Shown piece after piece: positions 21,511 through 33,411 of a stretch of DNA of 64,000 nucleotides. Position 1 is the stretch's first letter; the number at the start of each line of letters is the position of its first letter. Where the stretch lies: positions 15,001 through 79,000 of the forward strand of contig CM074812.1 in NCBI GenBank assembly GCA_037447605.1, written 5' to 3'. Source of the stretch: Zygnema circumcarinatum. Lineage: Eukaryota; Streptophyta; Zygnematophyceae; Zygnematales; Zygnemataceae. The translations under genes were made by a program, and so were the position numbers. The notes beneath the pieces are model-generated. The model was given only the letters and a program-made list of their open reading frames with translations. It was not told the DNA's origin and searched no databases.

Positions 21511-24500
21511 TCACATCAATATTCGAAGCAGCCCCAAGCCCACAGCACTGACAGAAACAAGTGTTCCTGCGCAACAACAGCAGAGCACAGACCTCAGTAA
21601 GCAGAGAGCAAAGATGCAAAGTTCATTCACGAAAGCGCCTCAGCTCTTACCACCAAAGATGCGATTCCTACATACACAAAGCCAATTGAAGGATGCCTCT
21701 TGAACTTCGTGCAGTCAAAAAGCTACTGCACTATCATCATGACCACATACTGTACTGTACACTACCTGGAGTGGAGAATGGAAACGCTTTAGTACGGAAC
21801 ATGCTTTACATCCCCTAAGCATCGAAACATAACTGGCCACCAAAACCCAACATTCGTCCCTCCAGGTATACACCTCAAATAGAGTACTCACCAACACAGT
21901 ACTTGATCACATCAAACTTGGCAGCCTCCATTTCTGTTTTAAGCGTGTTAATATCCTGTACAGACAGCCAGAGTTCAATTCTAACCATGTCAGATGGGGT
22001 TCTTGAATCTCAGAGCAAGTTCAACAAACCAGACGCGAAATGTGAAAAGGTACCATAATAGGGAAACAATCTTCGTGACATTTACCTAAATAAGAATCAC
22101 CAAAGGACACCCAAGCATTCCTGATAAAGTTCCTACGTGTAAGTGTACGTCCTCATATAAAAATACACGAATCTGTGGATCAAGTTGGAGGTGGACATAC
22201 TCTGTCAAACTTATTGGAAAGGTTTGACGTCTCTTGGCCTTGATTTTGGAGCTCCTCTCGCATCCGCCTGCATAAGTTGAATAAACAGAGCTAGATAAAG
22301 ACAAAGCCTTCTTGCCTCTTCCTTTCTTGCCTTTCCTCCAGGATCATTTCTCTTTCCCGTCAAATGCGAGAGTCTCCCTCTGCGTCTATTTAAACCCAAC
22401 TTGACTGATAAGCCATCCACAACTTTGATTACTCTACAATGAAAGTACTGCTGCAAGCTTGAAAATGGGTCACTCACCCCTTTTCTAAATTCAAATCCAG
22501 CCTTTGACCTGCAGTCACCTTGTCCATCTCATACCTGCAATCAGCTGCAAAGATATCAGCAAGAGTTAAGGTGATCATCAGGCGTATCACTTCCTGATAA
22601 GATCTTATCTACACAGGCAAGACCATCACTAAAGACGAGAGAGGACCGCTAATTGGAGCATTACATGATATAAAGTAAAATGAAAGGAAAAGCGGGAGTG
22701 GAAGCAACAGAAAAGGGAAGTTGGCTAAATCGATTGGATGGCACTTCGAGCACAACAGTAATTCAGTCATACTTTGAACAACACTCTTGATCGGTAGTGC
22801 CAAATGCATTTCTTCTTGTGATTGGTTCTAAGGACTGCAATATACTTCAGCTCACTCCGAATCTTCTCGATTTCCGTTTTCAACCGCTCCATTTCCCGTC
22901 GCAAACTGTCATGGTTTTGCTCCTGCAAACAGCTGCACCATCCAGGTTAGCAAAAAAACAGAACGAGTCAACATAGCATGATGAGCACTATAAAACTGTA
23001 GGACGGCAGAGCTATACCCTCTAATCTATGGGCATGCTTCGCAATGATGCATTGGGAAATAAATTACAATGCTGGGAAATGAGACGTGAGCCCACATTAC
23101 CCGTCCAAAAGCCATGCCAGCAGACAGTAGGAGACATAAGAGTGTGCAGAATAATTCGGCACCGTACCTGAAGGCTCTTCATGTCATTCTTGAACCTCGA
23201 AAACTCCGTTTCTGCCTTCATTACTGTCTGGCATCAAAACAGCCAAGCAACTGCAGGACTATCGTGACATGTAACTTTCCCGTAGTTTTCAAGGAGAGGA
23301 GAGGGGGGAGCGGGTGGAGCGGGGGCAGCGGCGGAAGGGGAAAGGGGAGGGGGGAAAGGCGGGGAAAGGGGGGGGGGGAAGGGGGGGAGGGATGGGGGGG
23401 AGAAAGAGGAGAGGGGGGAGACGGAGGAACGGGGGGCGAGTGGGGGGAAGAGGAGGGGGGAGAGCCGAGGGAGGTGGTAAAGGGGGGAGTGGGGCAGGTG
23501 GGGAGGGGTGGAGGGTGGGACGGGAGAGAGGGGGGCGGGGGTGGAGGAGGAAAGGGTGGGGAGGTGGGGGAGTGGGTGGGGGGGGGACGTGGGGAGGGGC
23601 AGGAGAAGAGAGAAAGAGAATGGAGGCGTGATTTGATATGAACGTGGAAAGGATGAGAGTGGAGGTTCAGGATCGCGCATTCGTCCCGCCCTCCCCCCCT
23701 CCTCCGCCCCCTTCCCCTTCCCTTTTGAAGAGAACAATTCATATCAATGACGAGGTCAAGCAATTATTGTTGGAACTGCCATTTAATGATACACATGCAA
23801 TAGTTGAAAAGTACTGCGAACACCAATCACTCACCATTTGCATTTCTTGTTTCGAAACAAAGTTTTGAGCGAGGTCATCCATGGTCTCATTCATGATCTG
23901 TGCGATAAGATCTGTAATTCCTTCAGCTTGTTGTGCTGACAAACCTTGTGCTTCCAACTTTCGTACCTGAAAAGCAAAAAGTCAAGGGAGTGACCAACTA
24001 CCAAACCTTATCCTCCATATCAAGAACAAAAACAATGGGGCGTGTGCGATTCCTGGACATAAAGTAAAGAGGCCCTGAACCGCTCAAAAGGAGTTTGACA
24101 TGACTGAGAGAGACCTACCAGGGCCAGCGTATCTATCAGAAATTTTCTCTTCCCATTGGTATACGGGGCCAGCGAAAGACTTCTGCGATGATAGCCTCTA
24201 CTAGTCTCCGACCATTGAGAGGTAGACCACTGCCCCGACTTGATTGAGCAAGACGCAGAGGGTGCTATTCGAAACTGCAAACACAGAAAAGAAATGGCAA
24301 ACCCGGAGAGAAGAACTGAAAACTGGCAATAAAGAGTGAAAAATGAAATAAGAAGAGGTCAAAACTAGTTGAAACCTCAAAAAAAAGCTCCAGGAACATC
24401 TGTTTGCAAGATAATCCTTTCCTTGCATGACTTAACATGTAGCAACATCATATATACAATTACGTCATTCTAAATTCGAATAGGTGAATGACAGCCGATG

Positions 24501-25194
24501 AATGCAGCTGCTTTAACTCATAAAATAACCCTAAATCGCTAGGGGAAATAAACTTCCGCATTTCCCGTCGTGGCTGCAACAAACGCTTCAAAACAGCAAC
24601 ATCTCAGAAGAAAGTATCTTCGTGATTACCAATTGCTGATATTGAGTACTTCGACTTCTTAGATGTCCTTTGCGTTCACAAATGCCAGAAAAGTGGCCTT
24701 CTCTTGATGCTTGAGGAGCAGGATAGGATGACGCTGTAATTGCCGGGCAGAAAGGACGACGGGTAAGCATATGCAGCAACCAGGAAGATCGCGAGATCCA
24801 CTTCAAACGAAGGAGCGAGGAGCACACTTCTGACTGAGACGCTCGGCATGGGACAGGAAAAGCGGGGGAAGTACCGCATATTGTTTGAGAAGTCTCGAGT
24901 GATCTGGAGTTGACGATTACTCTGGTCTGGAGTTGACGATTACTTGCATGTCACACCATATCAGACGTTTTCACGAACCCTTGCTACAGTATATGGGTGG
25001 ACGCAATTGGAAAGATAAATCGCACCTGGAGCACAAACGTCGACGTTCTGCAGAGCGAGCCTTCCGCCTCCGACACCGAGCAGCCTTTCTTCTGGTCGAG
25101 GCAGCGAGCTTGAGCTTGACGGCAGCCTGCCGTAGCAAGTCTTGAGAAGCGCGCGAGAGTTCTCCAGAGCGAGTCCAGCGGCTTTCCTGGCCAT
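21511..25194 (-). CDS. CCDC90 / MCUR1-like mitochondrial coiled-coil protein (DUF1640)
   Basis: Exons read by similarity: 25194-25026 (first), 24274-24119, 23966-23835, 23227-23168, 22922-22846, 22534-22478, 22267-22201, 21955-21892 and 21566-21511. The start MARKAAGLALENSR is positively charged and Ser-rich, fitting a mitochondrial presequence. Then come FLIDTLALVRKLEAQGLS, NETMDDLAQNFVSKQEMQM, long coiled coils (SLRREMERLKTEIEKIRSEL), YEMDKVTAGQRLDLNLEKGR, and a C-terminal membrane segment CVGTLVSVSAVGLGLLRILM ending at the stop. In animals this family includes MCUR1, linked to the mitochondrial calcium uniporter; plant members are less defined. The join from exon 1 (phase 1) to 24274 (phase 0) does not work, so a short exon is probably missing, perhaps near 24680-24760. 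It diverges from SPPL1 across ~400 bp. Confidence 0.85.
23290..23632. repeat. Purine-only GGGA-rich tract inside an intron
   Basis: About 340 bp of almost pure G and A on the plus strand (C and T on the transcribed-sense minus strand). It fills most of the intron between exons 23966-23835 and 23227-23168 of the CCDC90-like gene. It is made of degenerate GGGGGGA, GGAGGG and GGGGAAAG units without a fixed period. Confidence 0.9.
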
Positions 25195-25597
25195 GGGAGC
25201 GAGGTGGCGAAGGGAGGCGGGCGCAAGCGGTGCAATGCGCAGGCGGCAGGGGCCGAGGCGCTAGCGGCGGCAGCAGCAGCGGCAGGCTCCGGGCGGGGGT
25301 CGAGGGGCCATAGCCATCAACACAGCCACAGCCATAGCCATAGCGCGACTGCACCTGCACCTGCACCTGCACCTGCACCTGCACCTGCACGTCCGCCATA
25401 TGGCGTATCGTATTGTATGTATCGTATCTCATATATCGTATCGTATCGTGCTGAGGGCCGCGAGTACATTAGCTCTCGTGGGTGAGGTCAGAAAGTTTGT
25501 GGTGACGTCAGCAGGTTGCCAACCCAACCCGCTGACGAGTCTGCCTGCCTGCCTGTCTGCCTGCCTGCGGGGCGGGGCAGGGCGGGGCAGGGCAGCC
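25195..25597. promoter_or_regulatory. Short divergent promoter region (CCDC90-like / SPPL1)
   Basis: Only ~400 bp separate the two divergent start codons. The stretch contains CAGCCATAG-like units (about 25310-25345), a CACCTG hexamer array and a polypurine/CTGCCTGC-rich leader before the SPPL1 ATG. It may serve both genes. Confidence 0.5.
25351..25390. repeat. CACCTG hexanucleotide repeat
   Basis: Six to seven tandem copies of CACCTG/GCACCT between the two divergent genes. CACCTG is itself an E-box (CANNTG), so the array is also a set of potential bHLH sites. Confidence 0.85.
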
Positions 25598-28500
25598 ATG
25601 GAGGCGGGGGGGGGGGCGAGGCAGCGGCTGGCGCAGCTCCTGGAGCCGGCCTCGGTGGCCCTCGTGGCCACGGCCGTGCTGGTGGTGCTGGCCTCCGCCT
25701 TCCGCGCGCTCAACCAGCAGAGAGAGGCCGAGCGCAACCGCGAATTCTCCGAGGCCTCCATTACGCTGGACGGCTCGCAGGCCCTCTTCATCCCGGTCGC
25801 GAGCTCCTGCAGCCTCCTGCTCATGTTCTACCTCTTCTCCACCATCTCGCAGCTGCTCACTATCTTCGTCTCTGTCGCTTCCGCTTCATCTATCGCTTTC
25901 TGCCTCTCTCCTTACTCCACTTTTCTCGCTACGAAGCTTGTCGGCCATGGCGGCTCCTCTTCTCGCTTCTGTTGTTGTAGCAGCAGTACGAGCTCAAGAA
26001 TGCAGGCCCTCCTTTTCTTGCTCAGCGCAACTATTGTTGCAGCATGGCTAGTTTCAGGGCACTGGGTGCTGAACAACATTCTTGGAATATCTATCTGTAT
26101 CGCCTTCGTCAGCCATGTCCGCCTTCCAAATATTCGAATATGCACTATTTTGCTCGGGTGCCTTTTCTTGTACGATGTTTTCTGGGTCTTCTTTTCAGAA
26201 CGCTTCTTTGGAGCCAATGTTATGGTGACAGTCGCCACGCAGCAGGCGAAGAATCCAATGCACACTGTTGCGCAACATTTGCAATTGCCAGTATCGCAGA
26301 CTATTACTAAAAAATTGGACCTTCCGGTGAAGCTGCTCTTTCCAAGGAACCTCCTTCTGAGTCGCGAGGCTTCGAATAGAGACGACGCGGCGGATTTTAT
26401 GATGCTGGGATTGGGTGATATGGTGAGTAAGGCTTGAAATTGTGCCTTTTGTGACTTTTTTTCTGTTTTGGATGCAGGCTTAGGTGGAGGTTACACTTAC
26501 TCTCACTGGTGGATAAGGAAACGTGTTTGGTTCTTGGACTGGTTTGAATAGTTGTGAATTTACTACCATTTCAGCGCTGTAGGAATATTGAGGAATATTT
26601 TTATTCCAGCAGCGGATTGAAACAACTTACATTGGACATCCTTGTGAACGTTTATCACGTCATTTTGCAAGGCTTTCGCTAGTGCAAACTTGTATATATA
26701 CAGTTGCATACTGTATATTCCAAAAAGTACCCGTTACATTATGATAACGTACTGGAAATCTTGGGTTATTGCACAAAGAGGAGGCTTATTTTGGAGAATG
26801 CGGAGTGTCTTCCTTTGCTAGTAGTCCCTTTTCCCGTCAATATGTACATGATTGTAAAGTTAATGAATGACAAGCATGTATGTTGTTGATTCAAAATAAT
26901 CGTTAAGCAGTAGGGTTGCCATTCAGGACGTGGACCAGGGGTTGGACATTCTTCACAAGCAAAAAAAATGTAGGCCAGTTTCGTTTTGTTGCTTGGTTAG
27001 TCAAGTCGGTTTGGGTGCAGTTTGGTTAGATAAGTTTCATTGGGTATTCATTGGGCTTCAGTATTTGAGTCACGCTCCCTATCTGAAAACTTGGAGGCCT
27101 TATGCCTGCACCATCACTTAGCGTTGAGTGAACCTGTCCACTATGCTCTTCCTTGTTGAAAACCTCGGGTTTGTGCAGCAAACTTTGACAGCAAAGATGA
27201 AGCTAGTGAATCTTGTTCGAATGTTGGTCTTGTATGGCAGAAAAATTTCGGTTGTATCGAGTGAGTGGTATCGAGCTTCATGGGAAAACTCTCAGCCATG
27301 TTTCGCTTGTCTATTAAACATGTGCTCCATGGCAAGTGCTTCCTTGAAAGGTCAGTTGGCCAAGTATGCAAATAACATAACATCAAAAGTAATGTCTGAT
27401 ACTTTAGATTCACGTTGTAACTCGTTAGCTTTTTCTTCACATACGCCCGGGGGTCACATTTCTGGTATTGCGTAATGTGGGTTGATTGGCAATGCATACA
27501 GTGAGATGGGGAACCTTTCAGGGTGTGCGAAAGTCACGTGAATGAATTTTTATGTGAGGCTGAGGACTAGCAATGGAGGAGTTTGTATATCAATCTGCTG
27601 TGAGTCGCTGAGGCGACATACGAGATTTGGCCCTTTGTTTGTGTCATTGCGTTTCTTTGACCAACAAACTGCAGGATGACAATTTGTCCTTACTCCTTCC
27701 AGATGAGCTCGCTAATGGGGAACGAATTCCCCCTAGTTGTTGATTGGATGTTTTTGTTTACTGTTTCCCACACGGAGAGAATCCGCAGCTGCATGTTTCA
27801 TGCTGAGTTGGCGATTCTTGCTTCCGGAGTCTGTCCCACATCGTCGCCCGGAAGATGTCATCTTCTCCTGGCCCTTTCATGAGCAGTTTCTGTTGCAAAG
27901 AACAAATGAAGTATAGATAATCTTCCTGCCTTTGGCCATTTTTAAGATAATTTATTTTCCCTTAATTTTTACAGTGAATTTCCCTCTGTGTTCTTCCTCC
28001 TCAAGGCATCCCTTCTAAATTTGTCTCTCCAACTGAATTGGAACTGCAGGCGATTCCAGGGATGCTGCTTGCATTAGTCCTATGCTTTGACCATCGCAAG
28101 GTGCGAGACTACAATGATATGGACCCAATGTCAGTAGGGCGGAAGGCTCCCGCCAGCAAAAACTACATATGGCATGCTGCTGCTGGCTACATGGTTGGCT
28201 TAATTCTAGCACTGGCGGTGGGTGTACTGACAAGGGCGCCTCAGCCAGCTCTGCTCTACCTGGTGAGGACACCTAACGTCTTGAAAAAGGACATTCTCGG
28301 GCTCATCCTTCTTTCTCTCGTTCTTTCCTCCAGTAGTCCCCCCTACCCCATCCCGTCCCTTCTGTTCCTGACCTTGGCAAATCCTCGTCTTCCCCTCCTC
28401 CATCTCTGTTTTCCTTCTCCCGGTTCCCTCCTTCCATCCCCCAAGTCTCTTCCCTTCCTCCCTCCCGATTTTCAATCTTTCTGCTCTCTCACTTCCTCCC

Positions 28501-28757
28501 GTCTTCGTCCTTTCCCTCCTCTCAACCCGGAACCCTTTTCCCATCCAACAATCGACCGCTGGAGTGGGTGGAGAAAGAGAAAGATTGAATGAGTAGAAAT
28601 GGAGAAAATTTCTGACGAGCATAAATGGCTGGTGGTGCAGGTGCCCTCAACTTTGGGCCCCGTTGCCACAAGAGCATGGGCCCGAAATGAGCTGGCAGAG
28701 CTATGGCATGGCAGGAGGCCATCAGTGGGTGAAAAGCTGCACTCAACAGATGTGTGA
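25598..28757 (+). CDS. SPPL1: Signal peptide peptidase-like intramembrane aspartyl protease (SPPL1/2 type)
   Basis: Three exons, 25598-26422, 28050-28262 and 28641-28757, give 384 residues. The protein is a multi-pass GxGD aspartyl protease that cuts transmembrane helices in endomembranes. Catalytic motifs are visible: FLYDVFWVFFSERFFGANVM holds the YD aspartate, and FMMLGLGDM holds the GLGD aspartate. The exon junction falls just after GDM, giving GLGDM-AIPGMLLALVLCFDHRK. PQPALLYLVPSTLGPV carries the PAL motif. The order and spacing match plant SPPL1/SPPL2, including SEASITLDGSQALFIPV near the N-terminus and GHWVLNNILGISICIAFVSH mid-protein. The ATG at 25598 was chosen because family similarity begins there; upstream in-frame codons read through repetitive leader DNA. 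The large first exon contains about two thirds of the protein. Confidence 0.96.
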
Positions 28758-30037
28758 GCTACCCAAGAAGAACAGCGGTAACCGCGCTGATCTTATGACT
28801 GGCGGGGGATTTCCTCAGACCATGTGATGGTGCACTGCGTGCCATGCCTTCAATGACCGGTGGTTCGCTGCCTGGAGTGGCAGAACCTGAACTACAGTGC
28901 GGCTATTATGTGCCACGTGCTGTGGGCCTGGAAGCCGTTAAGATGGAAAGCCAGCCCGTTTTCCAAGGGGCACAGAGAAAACGTGGATTACCTTTCACAC
29001 GTTTAAAGTGCCCGTTCATTCAACCTCGTTTGAAACGAGGAAGCTCGGTAGGCTCCCGCCATGCCGGCACTGGCAGAGACGGCTTAGGGCAATGCGCTGT
29101 TTGGAGCAGCTTCTGTATTCTTTAAACAACCCCGCTGGCCTGAGTAGGAGGTTACGGGATCGTTATTTGATTTTACAGCTATTGATGGCATAGGATTTCT
29201 TGTGCAGCCTGGCAATGTGGGGTTGTAAGATCAGACGTTGATTGTAGATATACACTTCTGTTATTTGGGAGTTCGTTTCCTTGGTAATTTTTCTTAGAGT
29301 TCGCTTTATCCACTGCATTCGTGGGTTGGCGGCAGGGCCTTAGGCCGACCTCAAGAGGGTGCAGTGCAATGGCGCTGGTATTGAACCAGTTCCGGTTTAT
29401 GCTCGAGTGACCGACCAGGTTTCTCATTCTAAATTTGTTCACCGCAGACTCTCTGCTGGCAATTTTTTAGGCAATGAAGTGCATTGATGAATTGGACACG
29501 CGCACACTTAACGCAGCAAGAGTGTGAACACTGTTGCGCCGAGCACGAGGCGTGCGGCTGCGAGCGGGCGCTGTGGCGCGTGCCGGGACCAGGGCCAGCC
29601 CTCGCCTTCGCACGGCCGTCGGCCCCTCGCTGCCGCGCGCCTCGCCCGCCGCGCAACATTGCGGGGGTGTGAGTGCGCCTCCAGACGCGTGCCCTCCCAC
29701 TCCGCCGCCACCACCGCTTCGCCGCGCCGACTCTCCCTCCCTCCCTCCCTCCCTCTCTCTCGTCGGACGCGCGCACGCCAGGGAGGGAGGGACGGCACGC
29801 GACGCCGCGCGGGGGGGGACACGCACTCGCTCGCTGTTCCGTTCACAGTTTCCACGGAACCGCGCAGCACAGAACAAACTCCCCCCCCCCTCCCCTCCCC
29901 AGCCCTAACCCTAACCCTAACCCTAATTCCTGGCCAGCCTGCAGGGCCCTCACCGCAGGAGATCTGCACTGTCCTTCCCACGTTGCTCCTGCTCTCCTTC
30001 CTCCAGCATCCAAGTTCTGCAGAGCGCATTGCTTCTC
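28758..30037. other. Intergenic between SPPL1 and p24-beta
   Basis: This contains the SPPL1 3' UTR and the p24 promoter. The part from 29520 to 29900 is GC-rich with CCCTCCCT tracts, ending in a CCCTAA array (listed separately). No gene was recognised. Confidence 0.4.
29903..29926. repeat. Interstitial telomere-type CCCTAA repeat
   Basis: Four perfect tandem CCCTAA units (TTAGGG on the other strand) lie about 110 bp upstream of the p24-beta start codon, directly after a poly-C run. Plant promoters carry short telo-box motifs of this kind. Confidence 0.85.
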
Positions 30038-32067
30038 ATGGCTCCCGCCGGTGCCTTGTCGCTGCTGCTTCTGACGTCTTTCTTAGCTTCTTCGCAATCT
30101 CTCCGGTTTAATATCGATCGGAAGGAATGCTTCACGCAACATGTGGCCGAGGAGGGCAGCATGGTGCACGGATCTTACGTTATTACAAGTTACGAGGACA
30201 CGTGGTCGTCAGGGCACGTCGAGAAGGCTGGAGTCGACCTCACGGTATGTTGAGGAGTTGCTGCAGAATGGACAGAATGTGAGCTGCATTTTCTGGCTCA
30301 AAACATATACCGCATCGCTAGTTTTTTTCAGCCACGACCAGTTCGGGTGGGTTATGCTTCGTTCGAGAGCCGTCCAGCTCTCTAGTTGTTCGTTTGAACT
30401 GATACGCCGTGACGTGGAACTGAAGCTGCAGTATACTCCAATTAAATCTCCTGAATTGGTGAACAAGGTTTGGTCTGTGAATTAGGCACGTAGGAGTTCC
30501 ATCATAGCGTTCTCACATGTGTAAGAGAGGGAATCTCAGAATTGTATCGTGGACGGAAATATGGCTGTCTGCTTTGCTTCGTGGCAAGTTTTGGGAGTCG
30601 CCATTGTGTGGCCAAAGAGCGGTTTTTCGCCATTCCAAAGTGCACGGCGCTGACAGCAGTAAGAACTCTGAAGGTATGCCGTCTGTGCAGGTAGAGGCAC
30701 CCGCTGGCTATCATGTGTACTCAGCACGGCAGCGCTCTGAGGATAAATTCAGCTTTGTTGCTGTAAGGAAAGGAGACTACAAGTTTTGTTTCACAAACAA
30801 CTCACCTATTCATGAAAGCATTGCATTCGACATCCATGTTGGCCACCATACACCTACACACGAGGAAGTTGCGAAAGACGGTATGTCTCTCTCACGGATT
30901 CCCTCACACTCTGGACGTACGTATGTGCTATGTTTCGTTATGGAAAATGCAGCTGTAACGTCTTGAGTTTCTTTGGAGTTCGTTTTGGTCATTTTTGAAA
31001 ATTTCGACGGCGATGCTCCCATCTTCTTCAGGAAGACCATTGCCCTAGTTTAAAATGCACGAGCTGCTGACTTATGGGTCTCAGTGTGGCATCCGTGATA
31101 TTGCTGGGATCTAAGGCTATTTGCGACTATAGTACCTTAACGAGCATTTTGCTGGCAGTCGTTGCTGAATATGTAAGCATTGTGAGCTGCAACGTGGATC
31201 GTGCAAGTCCGATGTGTTCACTGCAGCTTTTTGCGTGTATTTCTACTTGAATTAGGCTGTTCCATTATCATAGCATATCCATGTCAAGTTCATGTCTGCA
31301 AAGTTCAATTTGTGCTATAGAATCTGTTCCTTTTTTGTCCCACATTATGTTCTTTATTTTTCCAGAATTGCGTTCATTATGTGATCCTGGGGATGGATAC
31401 ACGTACCCCACTTGACTTTGGGACAAGGCTTTCCGCCTTACATTTTGTGTTGAGTTCGTGCTCTTTATTGTATTCTCTGTTTCTTCTCTTCTTCCATTAT
31501 GAAAGTTGCAGACTTCTCTTCTAGCTGCATTGTAGCACCGAGCCAAGTATTATGATGCTGAGTTAATTCTTAGCAACGATGCAGAGCATTTTGAACCCCT
31601 TGTGAACCACATCCGCTCTCTCGAGGATAAGGTGATGAGCCTCTTCTACGAATGCCGTTGGCTGTTTGCACAGGCTGAACGCCAAGCAGAATGTGAGCAG
31701 CCGTAGCCTTTCCACTTGGCTGGAGATTATCGCTTCAAATTGAGAATACTCATCGCTTTGCAAATAGCCACTCTCTACTGCTCTCTTGTGACCATTAAGG
31801 ATATCCCATTCTGAGTTGATGATTGGATTCTGGTGCTTCAAGACTACTAGCGTGGCAATATGTTTGCTGGAATAATCTCCTCTTGACGGAAGTCGAAGCA
31901 GACTAAACAACAGACGGTGTGTTGGCTATGCAGTGAGCAAGATCACCGGACGGAGGCTGATTGTGAAGGCGGTGGTTCAGTCTCTGGCTTTGGTTGCCAC
32001 GAGTGCCCTGCAAGTGTACCTTCTTCGTCGCCTGTTTGAAAGAAAGCTTGGCCAGAGCCGCGTATAG
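30038..32067 (+). CDS. p24-beta family cargo receptor (TMED/EMP24)
   Basis: Four exons, 30038-30244, 30691-30880, 31585-31692 and 31934-32067, give 212 residues. p24 proteins cycle between ER and Golgi in COPI/COPII vesicles. Features in order: a signal peptide MAPAGALSLLLLTSFLASSQS; a GOLD domain opening with LRFNIDRKECF and containing GVDLTV, the second cysteine in YKFCFTNNSP, and FDIHVGHH; a membrane-proximal coiled coil (FEPLVNHIRSLEDKVMSLFYE); a membrane segment VVQSLALVATSALQVYLL; and the cytosolic tail RRLFERKLGQSRV. The tail and its lack of a terminal dilysine are typical of plant p24-beta. Phases match at every join (69 codons; then phase 1, phase 1). The third junction produces QAE-L-SKITGRR, a variable region in the family. 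Confidence 0.94.
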
Positions 32068-33411
32068 CTCCCATGCAACTTCACCAATCAAGGCCAGAGG
32101 CCTGGGTGCTTGTATTTTACAATGGGGAGCGAGGAAACCAGAAAGCATTTTGAATGAATGCGATTGGGCGGTGCTTCGGATCGTACAGACCAATCAGAAG
32201 GAAACGTTATGGGATGACGAAGGCGGGTGACATAGGTTTTGCTTTGTACGGGTCACTGAAGCAGACAGGATTGCTTTAAGTTGTTTTGTTCCCTAGTTGA
32301 CAATTTAAACGGCCTCTGTACACAGTGGAACCGGTAGTTGAGCAGCTCCATGTCCATTAAAGAAAGCGCTCCTCGGCAGCTGAGGTCAGTTTGCCCGGTT
32401 CAAGCCTCCAATGCTGTGGCGTTTGGAGATTCAACGCGCGCACATTTTTGACACACCATTGTAAGTCAATGTAAGCTGCAAAAATGATGTGGCAGCCCGT
32501 TTGAGTAATTGGTGGGGGGATGGATCGCTGTGGTATGGTGTTCGCAATGTTGGATTTGTACGGGATAAAGGAACGGAAGACCGGCAAGAGCATGTCAGCG
32601 AGTTGCTGCGGCATGGCGGCGGTTCTTGGGTGTGAGGGCAGATTGTGCCGCGTTTTGTTGGTTTTCAACGTTTCCAGATGAGGAAGTTTATAGCGGCCGT
32701 TGACCCGACGGACGTGTGTGCACGGGGCATTGGGCGTCGTTCCCTCTCGACCGGTTTCGAGAAGAGTGCTGGACGTGATAAGCAGGATCGTCGACATTGA
32801 AAAGCAAATAGAGCGCAACCGATTCGCAAAGCATAAACTGTCGCCAAGAGACACATGGTGAGCCCACGACATCCGAAGCAGGCATTGGCGCAATGCCGCT
32901 GCAGTTGCCCACCACGCTCCCATACATGGATACACTGAATACTTTTCACTGGGTTCATTTTGAAGACCTTTTTTCAGGATTTGCTTCATGTGACGAGTGC
33001 ATGCTAGGCCAAACTTTGGGTTCGTGTCTTTCAAAAAAAGCAAACGAAGCTCCCTCACACATGCGCACCGCATGCCTAGACTTCCTCAAAGCGCCACATA
33101 TTACGGAAATGAAACAAACAACGCGAAACAAAATGAAAGCACGTTATTTATGAGTCATCGTCCATGAGAATTCAGCATTCCATGTTCTCTCTGATCTAAT
33201 CCCTAGACTCCCTTGCACCTTGAGAAAGAGCGTGAGTGACTAGGCCAGGCGCTGCACCGCACGAGAAGCTCAGCCCCGCTCACGCTTCTCCTGCGAAATG
33301 TAAACCCTTCTCAACTGCTGACGAGCTTTCAGCAGTGGAGCAGCTCGGCTGCACATCCCTGGGAGACAGAGCTGCTGGGCTGCCGTACAAAGCAGCCATC
33401 CAAACTGCCTT
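32068..33411. other. Convergent intergenic region with one unsupported open frame
   Basis: This region lies between the 3' ends of p24-beta (+) and the RRM-repeat gene (-). A minus-strand open frame of 238 codons spans 32357-33073 (starts MRCACVREL). It resembles no family I know, and its composition is close to that expected of non-coding DNA here, so I do not call it a gene. Confidence 0.35.

Noticed and set aside
23221-23763. Long Pro/Ser-rich and Gly-rich open frames in the GGGA tract
   Set aside because: They are simply the translation of a low-complexity purine tract inside an intron.
29340-29420. Possible tRNA T-arm (CTGGTTCAATACCAG) on the minus strand
   Set aside because: A four-base stem with no cloverleaf partner sequences.
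32357-33073. 238-codon minus-strand open frame
   Set aside because: No recognisable domain, mixed composition, and no splice or homology support. It lies in a convergent intergenic region, so chance is the simpler explanation.
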